DNA of 64,000 nucleotides from Sarcocystis neurona (taxonomy: Eukaryota; Apicomplexa; Conoidasida; Eucoccidiorida; Sarcocystidae), in NCBI GenBank assembly GCA_000727475.1, contig KL647293.1:212195-276194 (forward strand), read 5' to 3'. Shown in pieces: positions 25,301-37,100 of the stretch (within the stretch, counting starts at the first letter, position 1; every line of letters starts with the position of its first letter). The notes under the pieces were generated by a model, which was given only the letters and a program-made list of their open reading frames with translations, was not told where the DNA came from and did no database searches. The position numbers were made by a program, and so were the translations under genes.

Positions 25301-27282
25301 GGAGGGGGGAAGGGGGGGCACACGCCTGTTGGAGCAGCAGCACCAGCCGGCCACGAAGAAGGCAGCAGCGACACAGGAAGGGTGTGTCCCCGCGGAGCAG
25401 AAAAGCAGAAGAAACGGCCCCTGCGGTCCGGGCACGATGCCACGGCGCGCGGGGTACCAGCAGCAGCACCGCCTGCAGTCACGTACCGGCAGTCCGTTTG
25501 TGTGGACGACGAATCTTCCGTGTATGGGTGTGTAAATAGACAGAAGAGAAAGGAACACGGGACGGTATATATGAAGAAGACAGAGACACAGTCAGCGACC
25601 ACTACAGACACGCATGTATGTACTCCTACATATGCGTGGAATACATATATACACATATGGAGAGAATGCTACAGAGAGAGAAGGCCGGAAACCAGCAGAC
25701 ACACATTCACTATATATATACACACTGTTGTGCAGTGTAATCTACTCTACGCACACATGCCGCATATATATATATACACAGGTACAGTGTTATCTAGTGT
25801 ACACACATGCTATACATATATATATATACACGTGTGCAGTGTTATCTACACTATACATGTGTCACATACATATACATATATATATATATATGTACAGTGA
25901 CATCTGTCGTACACACAGAGGCGGTCCCTCTCTCTGTATAGACGTACGGTGTCACCTACATTACATACATGCCATACATATATATACGCGCAGATATACA
26001 CGTACAGTACCGTATAGTGTCATCTCACCCCCACACACGCTACGTACATATATATATATGTACAGTGTCATCTCCTCTCTATATATGCCACATATATATA
26101 CATATGTACACATGTAGAGGGTGATCTGATCTACATATGCTATACACATATGTCCAGTGTCATCTCCTCTCTATACATGCCATATACATATATATACGTA
26201 CACATGTAGAGGGTGATTTGGTCTATACACGCTATCTATATATATATATGTACAGTGTCATCTCTTCTCAATGTGTACCACATACACGTATGTGCATATG
26301 GACACGGTGATATTGTCTACACACGCTGAATATATATATATATATATATATGTACAGGGTCATCTCCTCTCTCTATATGGCACACATATATATGCACGCG
26401 TTTACAGGGTGATCTAGTCTACCCACGCTATATATATATGCATGTATGGTGTGATCTCCTCTTTATGTGCCATATCTATATATACACATGTAAAGCGTGA
26501 TCTAGTCTACACAGGCCATATATATATATGTACTGGGCGATCTTGTGTATACGCCGAGGCAGCCTCTCTGTCTTAATGAAGGTACAGTGTCATCTGCTGT
26601 ACAGACACATGCATGTGTCCAACAGCGCATGCAGGTGACCCTTCGGCGCATGCAATTTGGTAGATGTATATACACAGAGAGACAGAAGTCTACAGCGTGT
26701 ATCCCCGGGCGGGGCTGGCAGTTTGCTGCTGCGCATCAAAGACCCTCTCGCGCCGACCTGCCTGGGGCCCTGCAGTCCGCGGGCCTCTGCAGCAACTGCC
26801 GTGCGGGCAAACAGTCGGCAGCACCCGTGGCGCTCGGTGCTGCTTCTCCACACACGTCCGACACCAGCGCCTTCATATTCTCGTAGACACTTGTACAGAG
26901 ACACGTCAATATGTACACATATACATATATATATGCACGCACAGAGATAAACACGTATATACCTAGACACAGCTACATATACATATGTGTATAGATAGGC
27001 CGTTACACATACACATACGCGTACAGATGGGTATAGAGAAGTACATACGTATATAGACAAATGCATATATATTTATCTACAGAGAGTGATATTCGTGTGT
27101 ACGTGTTGCATACACCAAACCGTCATATACATATGCGTGCACATGTATACATCCCATTCCTCAGTTCACTCTTGATGTATATATAGAGAGAATGAATGCA
27201 TACATGTACGTGTACAGAGATATTGGTACATACACAGAGAGACAGAGACTAAATAAATACACATACGTATGGAGACAGACTG

Positions 27283-27320
<38 letters not shown>

Positions 27321-28458
27321 AGAAAGACTGAATATACGCATATCCGGATAAAGAGAGACTCACATATGTATTTGTAAGAAACTGAACATATACGTATACG
27401 TACAGGGAGAGACTGATACACGTGTAGAGACAAACGCGCCATTGCTAGGGAGACTGTTACATGCCTTCTCTGCGTCAAGGCGCCATACCCGAACAGCAGT
27501 AGGCGTGTGTGCGTATCACCGTGCGCAGCAAGGGAAACGAGCGAGGAGCAGCGGTTGATGCAGAGAAGAGAGACGAGACGGGACACCGACAAATACCCAG
27601 CGATGGAGGAGAGTATCTACACGAACATATTCTCATCACAAAGCGTAGTAGATGTGGACGTCCGCACACGGCAGGAGAGCAGCAGGGATACCCAGCTACA
27701 TAGGGCAGAAACTTCATCCCTTGCCAGAGAGGGCGACAGAGGGAAAAGGTTACACACACTATGCACAGACATACAAATCCATGTATTTCTGGGTCTACCC
27801 GAGGACGTACATACGCCGTTCCACGAAGAGACATGTGATGGTAAAGAAAGGGGAAATATGTGGACCGCTAACCTCCCTGCGCAAGGTTCGGCGGTCTGGG
27901 GAAGATGGGCTCTGCAGTTTCTTTGTAGTGCCAGTAGCGAAGACGCCGGAACCAGCCTTCGGTTTGATGAGGACTGCTGATAGGTTCGACGAGCTGCGAG
28001 ACCGACGTGACGTTGCTGCTGTTACTCTGCTGCAGGTGCTTCTGCTGCTGCTGCTCGTCCACTTGCCAGAGCGACGGGTGGTCCGCCTGGTCGAAGCGGT
28101 TGTAGTAGAGCGGATCCTCGGAGGCCGGCTTCTCTGAGCGCGATGGCTTGATGTTGTGACTGAACGTCGAGAAATGCCGCCTCGCACTTTGTCCCTGCTG
28201 CTGCTGCTGCGGCGTCCGCAGCATTACCGGGAAAACACGTGTCTGGGGTCGGCCCAAGTGTGCTGACGTGCTGCCGTTGCTGCTTCTTCCCTCGCACCGG
28301 GACGGCGCAGCTGTTGCTACTGCTGCTGTGGCTAGCAGGGAACTGCCGGACGCCGAGAAGAAGCTGCTACTGCGTCTTCCGAGGTGGCGACTTGCTGCTG
28401 TTGCCGAGGACGGATGAGCCGCCCGGCCGGCTCTCCTGAGCAGCAGAGAAGCAGCCAT
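22328..28458 (-). CDS. Ubiquinol-cytochrome c reductase Rieske iron-sulfur subunit
   Basis: Catalytic subunit of mitochondrial complex III; its [2Fe-2S] centre passes electrons from ubiquinol to cytochrome c1. Minus-strand exons: 28458-27873, 25150-24858, 24343-24213, 23082-22904, 22413-22328 (stop TAG); 424 residues, all junctions in phase with GT...AG introns. Residues 1-195 form a long Ala/Ser/Gln-rich N-terminal extension that includes the mitochondrial targeting region. Around 262-290 is the membrane anchor ([17 protein letters not shown]). [16 protein letters not shown] and [13 protein letters not shown] are the conserved head-domain strands. Cluster motifs are complete: CTHLGC (368-373) and CPCHGSH (386-392), supplying two Cys and two His ligands plus the disulfide pair. 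The end, [15 protein letters not shown] to HTVKLG, is typical. Intron 1 carries a large minisatellite. The protein is much longer than animal or yeast orthologues because of the N terminus. Confidence 0.95.
23173..23230. repeat. TA and GT microsatellite in Rieske intron 3
   Basis: A TATATATA run followed by (GT)n, a few dozen bases outside the exon that carries the iron-sulfur motifs. Confidence 0.8.
25735..26600. repeat. ~50-bp minisatellite, about 18 diverged units
   Basis: Inside Rieske intron 1. Each unit has a core such as TACAGTGTCATCTCCTCT or AGGGTGATCTAGTCTACAC, joined by TA/CA-rich linkers such as GCCATATATATATATG. Core positions run from about 25735 to 26582, averaging 50 bases. 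In the middle the two core types alternate, giving a ~100-bp higher-order unit. TA/CA-rich sequence continues to about 27,420, including a TA run at 27285-27318. Confidence 0.9.
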
Positions 28459-28519
28459 GTTTTTCTGCTCTGACGGGAGAGGGGGGGAGGCACTGGTGTG
28501 AGGCGGGGAGCGACGCGCG

Positions 28520-31500
28520 TCAAAAAACAGATAAGAAGTAGCAGCGACGCGAAAGAGCGATCAAAGAGCTGCAGCTGCGACGGTCAGAGAAAATTCCTGC
28601 TGCCGTGTGAGAAAAAAGTGGACTGCAGCAGGATGGAGGAAGGGGACGTCGTGTCGTCGAAGCCTGCTGCTGCACACACCGGTTCTTCACACTGATACGT
28701 TGTCCACCTCTTCTGCTGCTGCTGGTGGTGCGAATCAGCTGAACTTCGGGTATTATCGAACACGAGACAGCGACCTGTCCGACGTGAGCTGCTTCTGCTG
28801 TTGCTATACGTGTAAACAGGAGTAACGGCTGCTGTGGATACACACGCAACGGAAGAGACCCCGCTGCTGGAACGGCAGCTGCTACTACCTCGTTCAAGCT
28901 GTGCGGCCCAGCTGCTGTTCCTGCTGCGACAGTCAGCATACACGTATAGGTGTTGCCATCCACTTTTTGCGCCGTTTTTTCCTCAGGTACTGCTACTGCT
29001 GCTGTCATGGGGTGAGGAAGGAAGGGTCCGCCGACAAGGACGCGTGAGGAGAGGCAGTTCTGCCGCTCATTTGAAAGACAACGACGGCGCAAACGAGTCT
29101 GCGCGGGCGACGGGTAGAAAGACGACGGAGCTCGCGCAAATCTCGCGAGCTCCTGGGCTCAGGGAGGCAAACGATATACACAGGAAACCTAACCTTCCGC
29201 GGCAGCTGGGAGAGACCATGGCCCGGAAAGGAGTCAGTCGCCGGTGCTGCGGACGAGCGGGAAAAGACGATGGAGAAGGAGAGGAAGGGGCAGCGGGCAC
29301 TGCCAGGCGACCGCGAGGCGCACGGGGAGAGAATTCCGCCGATAAAACTACGAATAGAGCGCTGCACCGCCGCCACAAATGCCACAGAACTCATGCAGAA
29401 CGACTCGAACAGTCCAGCTACCAGACGCGACATCCATGCGCACGCAGCGGTGCGGCTGTGCAGCAGTAGTGGTGGAAGCCGGACAGAAGCAGCAGCCAGC
29501 GCTCGGGCATTGGGCGCAGCAGGGGAGCGGCAGTCGCGCGAACAACCACATACCAGGAGCCGGAGGGAAGAGCAGCACAACACCGAGGGACGCCTGCGAC
29601 ACAACACCGGCATCGGAAGGAATGGCGCGAACAGAAGCAGCGCTCCCGGAGCAGTACGTCCGCAGAGCAGCAGGCCACGGGTTAGTCGGGTCGCGCCAGT
29701 GAAGAAGCAGCAGCAGCTGCTCCTGCTCCTCCTCCTCCAACTTGGACGACAGAGGGGCAGCAACAGCAGGGGGTGAAATGTGCGCGTATCACGGTCAGCG
29801 GGAAGCAGGCACAGTAGTAGCCATTGTACATACAGAGAGAGCACGGCAGCAGCAGAGGAGCTGCACTGGCAGCAGCACCAACACCCACCGCAGCAGCAGC
29901 GGCGCGTCGCAGCAGCAGTGCTCGAGTAGTATTGCCGTGGCAGCGGGAGCAGCCACTCAGCACGAGAGATAACAGTGGCCCCCAGTACGTGTGCGTGTGG
30001 GATGATGATGAGCTTAGTGTCTTACAAGCACAGAGGTAAAACCCATTGCAGCTCTGACGCTGCGTTCTGAGCGCAGCAGCTGCGCGTGGGCTGGCTTGCT
30101 GTTGCTGGTCGTGTTGGAGTTTTCGGTCACCACCGGGGGCGCCGTCGTCGCTGGCGGTGCTGCCACAGATGTTTTGGTACTGCGTGGTGCCCGTATCGTC
30201 CTCGTGTTGCTGTTACTGTTGCTCCGGCTGTGTAACACCTGTCCTGTGGCGGCTCCGAGATCCTGTCGCCCTGCTGCTCGCTCTTTCCATGCAGATGCCG
30301 CCGCTACTGCTGGTGTGGACGAACACTCCTAACTGGTGTGGTCTCGTTTTGCAGGCGTTTTCGGGGTCCTCTGTTGACGGCGGAGCCGCTGTCGCGGCTG
30401 CCTGGTCATCTGCGTGCTGCCTGGGGCCTGCTTGCGGCTGCTCCTTGCCGACTTCGGACGGCTTCTCTGCTGCTGTGTACTGCTGCTCCCCCAGCGCTGC
30501 ACCCCGTGCTCGTGTGCGGCCTCGGATTGCTGCCTGCCTGCAGTTTCTGTTCTGAAAATTGCCGAAGCAGCTGCTGCTCTTGGTGCCGTCGCTCCGATGG
30601 TCACGGCTGTTCATGCGTTGTCATAGCTTCCGTGGGAGCTACCGTTGCCGGTGAACGTCTGCGCTTCTGCCGGACACGGAGGAGAGAACCCACCAACCGC
30701 TTAGGCTGCTGGTGTACGGCTGCTCGTCCCCTTGGTACTGCCGGGGGTATGCGAGTACGGAACAACGGTCGCGGCGGGTACTGCTGCAGTCACTCCTCCG
30801 TCCGGAGTCGTCCACTGGTGCTGCTGCTGCCTCTGCTGCTGTTGCTGCTTCTGCTGCTCCAGCTCCTGCTGCTGCCCCTGGTACCACCGCTGCCACTGCC
30901 GGTGCTGCTGCCGAAGCGGTTTCCGGCTGCGTCCCCGCGGTTGCTTCTGCTGTTGCTGCCTCCTGCTTCTTTGCTGGCTAGGCATTTCTCCGTGACACCA
31001 AACGCCTCTCGTGCAGCAGCAGTTGCACAGAAGCAGGGATGCCACGTGTAGCTCCTCACACAACCGCAGCTGCCTGCTTTGCGCCCTGCACTCCTGGGCC
31101 GCGCCCACTCTCTTTCGTCCTCCGCGGGGCATGCGCCGTGGTGTCTGCCGCCGTTCCTGCTGCTGCTGCTGCTGCCTTCCCTCCTGCCACCGCGCTGCCT
31201 TCCCTGCTGCCACTGCTCTTCTACGCTTCTGGCTGCGCCTGCTGTCGGGAACCCCGCTGTTGCCGTTGATGCACCTGAGCAGGAACCGCCCTCACGACCG
31301 TCTTGTAAGCAGCCGTTCCTCCTCCACCCCACAAGGCACAGCCATTCCTGCTTGCTTTCCTCAACTTCTCAACACTTTCGTCCCCGCGTCTTCCGTTTTA
31401 GGCGGTCGCCCCGGCAGCAGCTGCAGAGGCAGCACAGCAGCTGCAGCAGCAAGTGCACAAACGCTACCCCAGACGCAGCAGCAGGAGCAGCTCGACATCG

Positions 31501-31750
31501 TGGAGGAAAACGCGCGACGCCGCCCCAGCAGCAGCACCAGCAGCAGTTGGTATTTCACTCGTATTATCCCCCATCGCTGTTGCCAAAACAACTGCCGTAG
31601 CTCTGGCCACCCCCTCCCTTTCTGCGGCAACTCCTGCGGCTGGTCGAATTCACACGACGCAGCAGCAGTCGCATTTCGTAGAGCATGCCGGCCATCTAAA
31701 GGTGGCACATACATATTGCAGGAAGCTGCAGCTGCAGCTGCCCGCCGCAC
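28520..31750 (-). CDS. Unresolved CAG/CTG-rich coding-like region upstream of the Rieske gene
   Basis: No family recognised. Several minus-strand frames have protein-like composition rather than pure repeat: 29092-28520 (for example KVDGNTYTCMLTVAAGTAAG and AVSCSIIPEVQLIRTTSS), 30238-30014 (STKTSVAAPPATTAPPVVTE), 30614-30213 and the 30,800s (VTAAVPAATVVPYSHTPGST). Their Thr/Pro/Ala-rich nature suggests a secreted or surface protein in several exons. Plus-strand frames are also open, for example 31453-32151, so the strand is not settled. The 28520 end is only 62 bases from the Rieske start codon, so this stretch may partly be that gene's 5' region. Confidence 0.3.
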
Positions 31751-32151
31751 TGCTTCCCGTGGAATCTGCAGAAACTTCGGTTCTCTCCTGCTGTGCTCCT
31801 CTCTGCCCTCACGCGGCCTTGTCGCCTTTCATGGTTGACGAGGGGACCCGCGGCTTCGCTGCTGCTGCTGCTGCTGCTGCCGCTGGCTGCTTGCTTCCAG
31901 CGCCTCCCAGGCTAAAGTTATTGCCTGCTGTTGCCGGCAACGCCAGCGGCAACTCCGGAGAAGCAACGAGAGCGAACTTCACGCCGCGTTGCCCCAGAGA
32001 CCCGCGCTACGCACACACGAGGCGGAACAGCAGCAGCAACACAGGAGTCGTCTTTCCTGCAGTCCCCCAGTCTAGCGGGAGTGCTGAAGCCCAGGACCAG
32101 CAGCAGCGAGCAAACACACACGCGCGGCAACAGCAGTTGACGGAAGTGTGA
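31453..32151 (+). CDS. Alternative plus-strand open frame, hypothetical
   Basis: A 232-residue plus-strand frame with mixed composition (ISLVLSPIAVAKTTAVALAT; FVEHAGHLKVAHTYCRKLQL), a run of nine Ala and a Ser/Gln/Asn-rich end. It conflicts with minus-strand coding-like sequence at 31750-31361. Kept as an alternative because neither strand can be excluded by eye. Confidence 0.2.
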   Translation: MHKRYPRRSSRSSSTSWRKTRDAAPAAAPAAVGISLVLSPIAVAKTTAVALATPSLSAATPAAGRIHTTQQQSHFVEHAGHLKVAHTYCRKLQLQLPAALLPVESAETSVLSCCAPLCPHAALSPFMVDEGTRGFAAAAAAAAAGCLLPAPPRLKLLPAVAGNASGNSGEATRANFTPRCPRDPRYAHTRRNSSSNTGVVFPAVPQSSGSAEAQDQQQRANTHARQQQLTEV

Positions 32152-32697
32152 AGAAGGGAAGCGCGTTTCCCACCGTCCTGCAGTAGTAAACCACAGCAAA
32201 GAAGCGTCAGAAGAAAATCTCCCGGGTTTCTCTGCTTTGCCCCTCTGGGGACGGGCTGCTCCTGATCTGCCCCCTGCTGCTGCGTGTGATGCCGCTGCAA
32301 CCGTTTCTCTACTGAACATTCTCACAAGAAGCACCAGCAGCAACAGCAAGAGTATATCCGAGGCAGCACAGGCGGGGCTGCAGATCGTCCCCTACCGTCC
32401 CTCTGAGGCCCGCAGGTGGCTTTTCCTCCTTCTGCTCTGCTGGTGGGACGTCTTTTTGACTGGAAGAATCCTACGCATGCGAGAGCAGACGTTCCAGAAG
32501 CGATGCAGGGGATATTACTGCCACTTTGAAGAAGAGAAGACGTGCCGCTGCTTCTTTTTTGTGTGTACGTACACAGCAGCAGAGCTCCAGCGGTAGCAGC
32601 GGTGCGCCAGTCGGCGGCGACAGAGCAGCAGCAGTTGTAAAAGAAGTGACCGAAGTGCGGCAGACTCTTTTCCACAGGGACAGCAACGGTCCATAAG

Positions 32698-32857
32698 CAG
32701 CAGCAGGCCGTGGAACAGCAGCAGGCCGGTGGAACAGCAGCAGGCGGTGGAACAGCAGCAGGCCGTGGAACAGCAGCAGGGCGGTGGAACAGCAACAGGG
32801 CGGTGAAACAGCAGCAGGGCGGTGAAACAGCACGGTGAAACAGCAGCAGGGCTGTGG
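32698..32857. repeat. 18-19 bp minisatellite
   Basis: About eight copies of a unit like GGCCGTGGAACAGCAGCA, with variants GGCGGTGGAACAGCAACA and GGCGGTGAAACAGCAGCA. The lengths differ by single bases, so the array shifts reading frame and is unlikely to be coding. Confidence 0.9.
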
Positions 32858-32859
32858 AG

Positions 32860-34157
32860 CACTAGCAGACCTTGTTCGCCCAAGTGCAAGGAAGAGAGGG
32901 AGAGCGAGAGAAAAGTGGAAAAGCGTCGCCTCCGGCGCGCGCGACTTCTTCCCACGTCATCGAACGGAGTGTAAGTACACCTCACTGGACACATTTTTTT
33001 TTGAGGAGGGGGCCTGCTTCTCTGCTCTCTCCGCCCGCAGACCCAATTTGATCGAAAGTCGACCGTTTCCTTGTTTGTGTTTGCATTACGCTCTGCGTGT
33101 GCTTCGCGCCGCTTTTCACTTCCTCGTCGCTGTCTGAAGGAGTTTTCTTCCCCTTCCGTGAGGTGTATGTACACCGCACATTGTTGCTAAGGTTTCTGGG
33201 TCTCCCGGTGTGTCCTCTCTACACCGAGCTGCCGCGAGACTTCCTCATCGTCTCCGACTGCTCCGGTGTACGTACACCGGAATTATGTGAATCGTTTCTC
33301 CCTCATCTCCGACGTGTCTTTGCTCTCTCCTTCCACCTGCCATGCAACGGGACGTCGCACTGCCTTGCAGGTGATCTTTCTCTCCTGTAACTTCCCTCCG
33401 TCCTTTGTGACGGTGATGATGATGCCCATCACGCATAACGGCTGTGTGACTCCTCCGTTGTATATCACTCACATGCACACGGGGGAAACCACCTGCGCAT
33501 TATATTCGCAGAGTAACTGCCGTATGTATATCTATATCTATCTATACATATATATATATATGTATATGTGTACATCTGTCAGTATATCTATGCATATATA
33601 TGTACACGTGTGTATATCTCTCTATATATCTATCTATACATATCTATATATATATGTATGTGTACATCTGTCTGTATATCTATACATATGCATATATACA
33701 CATGTGTATATCTGTCTACATCTTATGCATATATATATATATATGCGCCATTTTTCTCGCTGGCGCATATACACACGTATGATCCACTTTTGTATCTTGC
33801 TGAGTTTGTACGTGCTCGCCCGTGGCACGATCTTATATACGCGTGCGTTGTCCACTGCAGACCACCACAGAGAACGGGGGAATTTATCCCGCATGTATTT
33901 GTCCAGCTGCTTCTCCGGTCGTGTCTTTGACAGCGGCACCGTCCGTTCCTATTCTCGTTCGTTTTTCCACCGCATCGTCTGGAAGCGTATGTGGGCATGC
34001 ATGCGCGCGGCGATATTTGATGCGCTTGCACTCTCTGTCTTCTGCGTCTCTCTTCTTTTATCTGCAGGCGCCGAGGTGGTCCACGTTCTACGCTGCAGTG
34101 CTCCGTAGCTGCGCCGCTCATCTTCGCGCCAGCGTCGTCCTTCTAAGGCAGAAGAAG
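32860..34157. other. Region 5' of PRP19
   Basis: Pyrimidine-rich unique sequence and a block of TA/CA/CT microsatellite at about 33520-33760. It should contain the PRP19 promoter and 5' untranslated region, but I see no individual element I can name. Confidence 0.4.
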
Positions 34158-37100
34158 ATGAGTCAGCTGGTCTGCGCGATCTCGGGCGTTGTGCCCGAGG
34201 AGCCGGTCTTCTGCGCGCGCACCGGGTTTCTCTACGAACGACGGCTTATTCAAAAACATATAGAGACGAGTGGCGTATGTCCCGTGTCCCAGCTCCCGCT
34301 CAAAAAAGAAGACCTGCTGGACGTGAAAGGTACGTGCTGCAGCAGCACGGCAGCGACACACACGCGGCCTGAGCAGCAGCAGGAGCCGCCCCAAAACTGG
34401 CGGCGGGGGTGGCGCGGCAGCGGTAGCAGCAGCAGAAGCGACAGCGGTCGCAGCGGCGGCGGGGCCGCAACAGGAGCAGCAGGAGGACAGGGGAGACAGC
34501 ACAGCAGAGACAGAACAGAGCGACACAGCAGCGGTGGACGGAAGCGACCGGGGCAACTGCAGCGACACGAAAGCTGGGGGGGCGGACGGGAAGACAGGGT
34601 TCGAGCTGCGGGAGTTGGCGGGAAGTGGCGGCAGGAGCAGGAGCACCAGCAGGCGAAGGCAGCAGAAGCTGCGCAGGACGAGCAGCACCGCCGTGTGTGG
34701 CTTCGGCAGCAGCGTAGTAGTAGAAGCGACAGACGCAGAAGCAGCTCTACGAGGGGAGCAACAGGGACAGCAGCAGCAGGAGCAACTTTTGTCGCACTGC
34801 AGTGCACAAAGTGTGGTCCACGGCTGTGTCGACTGGTGTGTCTGCGTCGCATTAAACCGACCCCACACATTTCTTTTTTATGTTCCGGTGGGGTGTCTCT
34901 GTTGAAAAGTCGCCAATTTGTAGGCAAGCGTGTGGGGCGCGCCCAGCGGTAGCTGCTGGTGTCGGTGTGTGGGAGCCGGCCGCAGGGGGAAGAGAGAAGA
35001 CGCTGACGCAAGCTTCCCAGCGGAGACAGCAGAAAAAAGCGGCTGACGCGACAGCACGGGCGTCGGGTAGCAACAGCAGCAGCAGCGAACAAGGAGAGGA
35101 AAAGAAGATGAGGTAGCAACAACGCAGCAGTCCGTGTGGAACCTCCTGACAAAGCATGCATCAGCAGCGGGTAGAGACATTGCTGCTGCTCCTGCTGCTG
35201 CTGCTACGCGCCAGCGAAGAACGAGCATGTGCGAAAGGGGCCGCTGTTTCGGGGGGTTACGCGCGCAACGCGGACCTGCGCCTTGCTAGCGCATGCAGGG
35301 GGAAAGGATTTGCGCCAGCGAGGACTCCGTAGACTCCGTCGAAGAGTAACGAAGAGGGCGATAAATTATATATACACACACGTGTCTGGAGTGCGTGCGG
35401 CGTGGAACGTAGGGCGTGTCTCCCCAGCCGTCGAGCCGGCTCGAGAGAAGACGGCATATTTTTGTCGCTGCGGAAAAGTGACCGGTGACACAGGCCTATT
35501 AACGTCGAAGCGTCTTCTCGATTAGGGAGAGGAAAGCCCTTTCTTAACGCATGCGCACAGATTCTTCGTCGCCCCGTCTCTCTTCTAGAAGGGGAAGGGA
35601 ACGCAGCAGGGTTGTCAGGGGCCGATGCAGCAGCGCCTGGGGAAGCCTGCCGGAGACGGCTCTCTCTTTACGTATGTATAGAGACAAAGAAAGTGTGTGG
35701 TAGCAACAGGCTCTTTCGTCGCAAATATATATACAGAGAGAGGAACGTTCTATTTGTTCCTGTCTGTCTTTGTACATATATGTCTGTCTCTTAAGACTTC
35801 TCTACCTATGTGTTGGCCCTATGTCTGTCCCCCTATATATCTCTCTCTACATACGTATATACATGTATGTCTATCACAGTGATTCTCTGTGTATTTTCCT
35901 ATATATGTATGTCTCCGCTCCGGTACCTTTTCTCTGCGTATGGCTGTCTCCATCTATTTCTCTTTCTCTTCGTCTACATATGTGTGCGGCTACCCTGTAA
36001 AATGCTCTCCCTATACATGTATATATGTATGTGTGCATAGCGCGACACATGTATGCAGGGGTCTTGCAGACAAGCGCATGCGCAAGTCACCCGTGTGAAG
36101 AGCAGCCTTCCCACTTTTTTGTGATGTGTTTTTGCGTCTCCGTGTCGCTCTGGTGCGATGGGTGGGACAGGCAGATCTTTTCATCGTATGTTTTGTTTCT
36201 GGCCGACTTTCTCATGTTCTCCGGAAGCGAATAGTGCACTGTTCACCTATTTGCTGCAAGCTGCGTGGGTCTGCATCTCTGTCCTTCCTCCTGTGTCTGC
36301 TTTGTTTCTTCTTTTACTGCTCTGCAGCACCACGTGCCGCGCGACCGCGTCCTGTGACAGCAGCGTCAATACCCGGACTGCTGTCGCTCTTTCAGAGCGA
36401 GTGGGACTCAACGATGACCGAAGTTTTCAAGCTGAAGCAGCACTTAGAAACCGTGAGTCTCCTGGCTCTTCTCCTTCCGCTGCTCCACACACCTTCTCAC
36501 CTGCTTCGCGGCGCTGCTCTGCTCCTGCGCTGCGCTGATCTGCCGGTGCGCTGCCCCTTTGCTGCGCGGCGGCTGCCCTGATCTGCGCCTGCGCTGATCT
36601 GCTGTGCGCCGCTCTGCCGCTGCGCTGATCTGCTGGTGCGCTGCTCCTGGGCTGCTCTGCTGCTGCGCTGGTATGCTCCTGCGCTGATCTGCTCTGCTGT
36701 GCGCGGCTCTGCTGCTGCGCTGATCTGCTGCTGAGCTGCGGCTGCGCTGCGCTGCTCTCTTGCCGGTGTTTGCGTTGTCGTCAGTGTGGCTGCTCTGCTG
36801 CTGCTGTTGTGTGTGCTGTGACGGGTGTGGGGTGGCCCTGCAGCTGCTGTTGCTGCCAGAAAGGTGGACTGTATCTTGTTTCATCAGGACCGGTGGCAGC
36901 TGCTGAGTGTGTGCGTAGTAGAGTCGCTTTCAACGCAGTTTCCTTTTCTCTCGGCTTTTCCGGTTGAACGGGTGGGATGGCTGTAGAAGTTCTCCATCGC
37001 TCGTGACGACATTCGACTGCCGCTGTTGCCGGCTTTTTCTCCGTTGCTCTCTCTTACTTACCCCACACACAGCTGCGCCAGTATGAGAACGCGTCTGCAT

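Noticed and set aside
25382..26117. Open frames full of Tyr, Ile, His and Thr
   Set aside because: Translations of the TA/CA minisatellite in Rieske intron 1.
29005..29844. Long minus-strand open frame of 279 codons
   Set aside because: Leu/Cys/Arg-rich, as expected from CTG repeats; overlaps an open plus-strand frame of similar length, and no domain or splice support. Noted only within the unresolved region.
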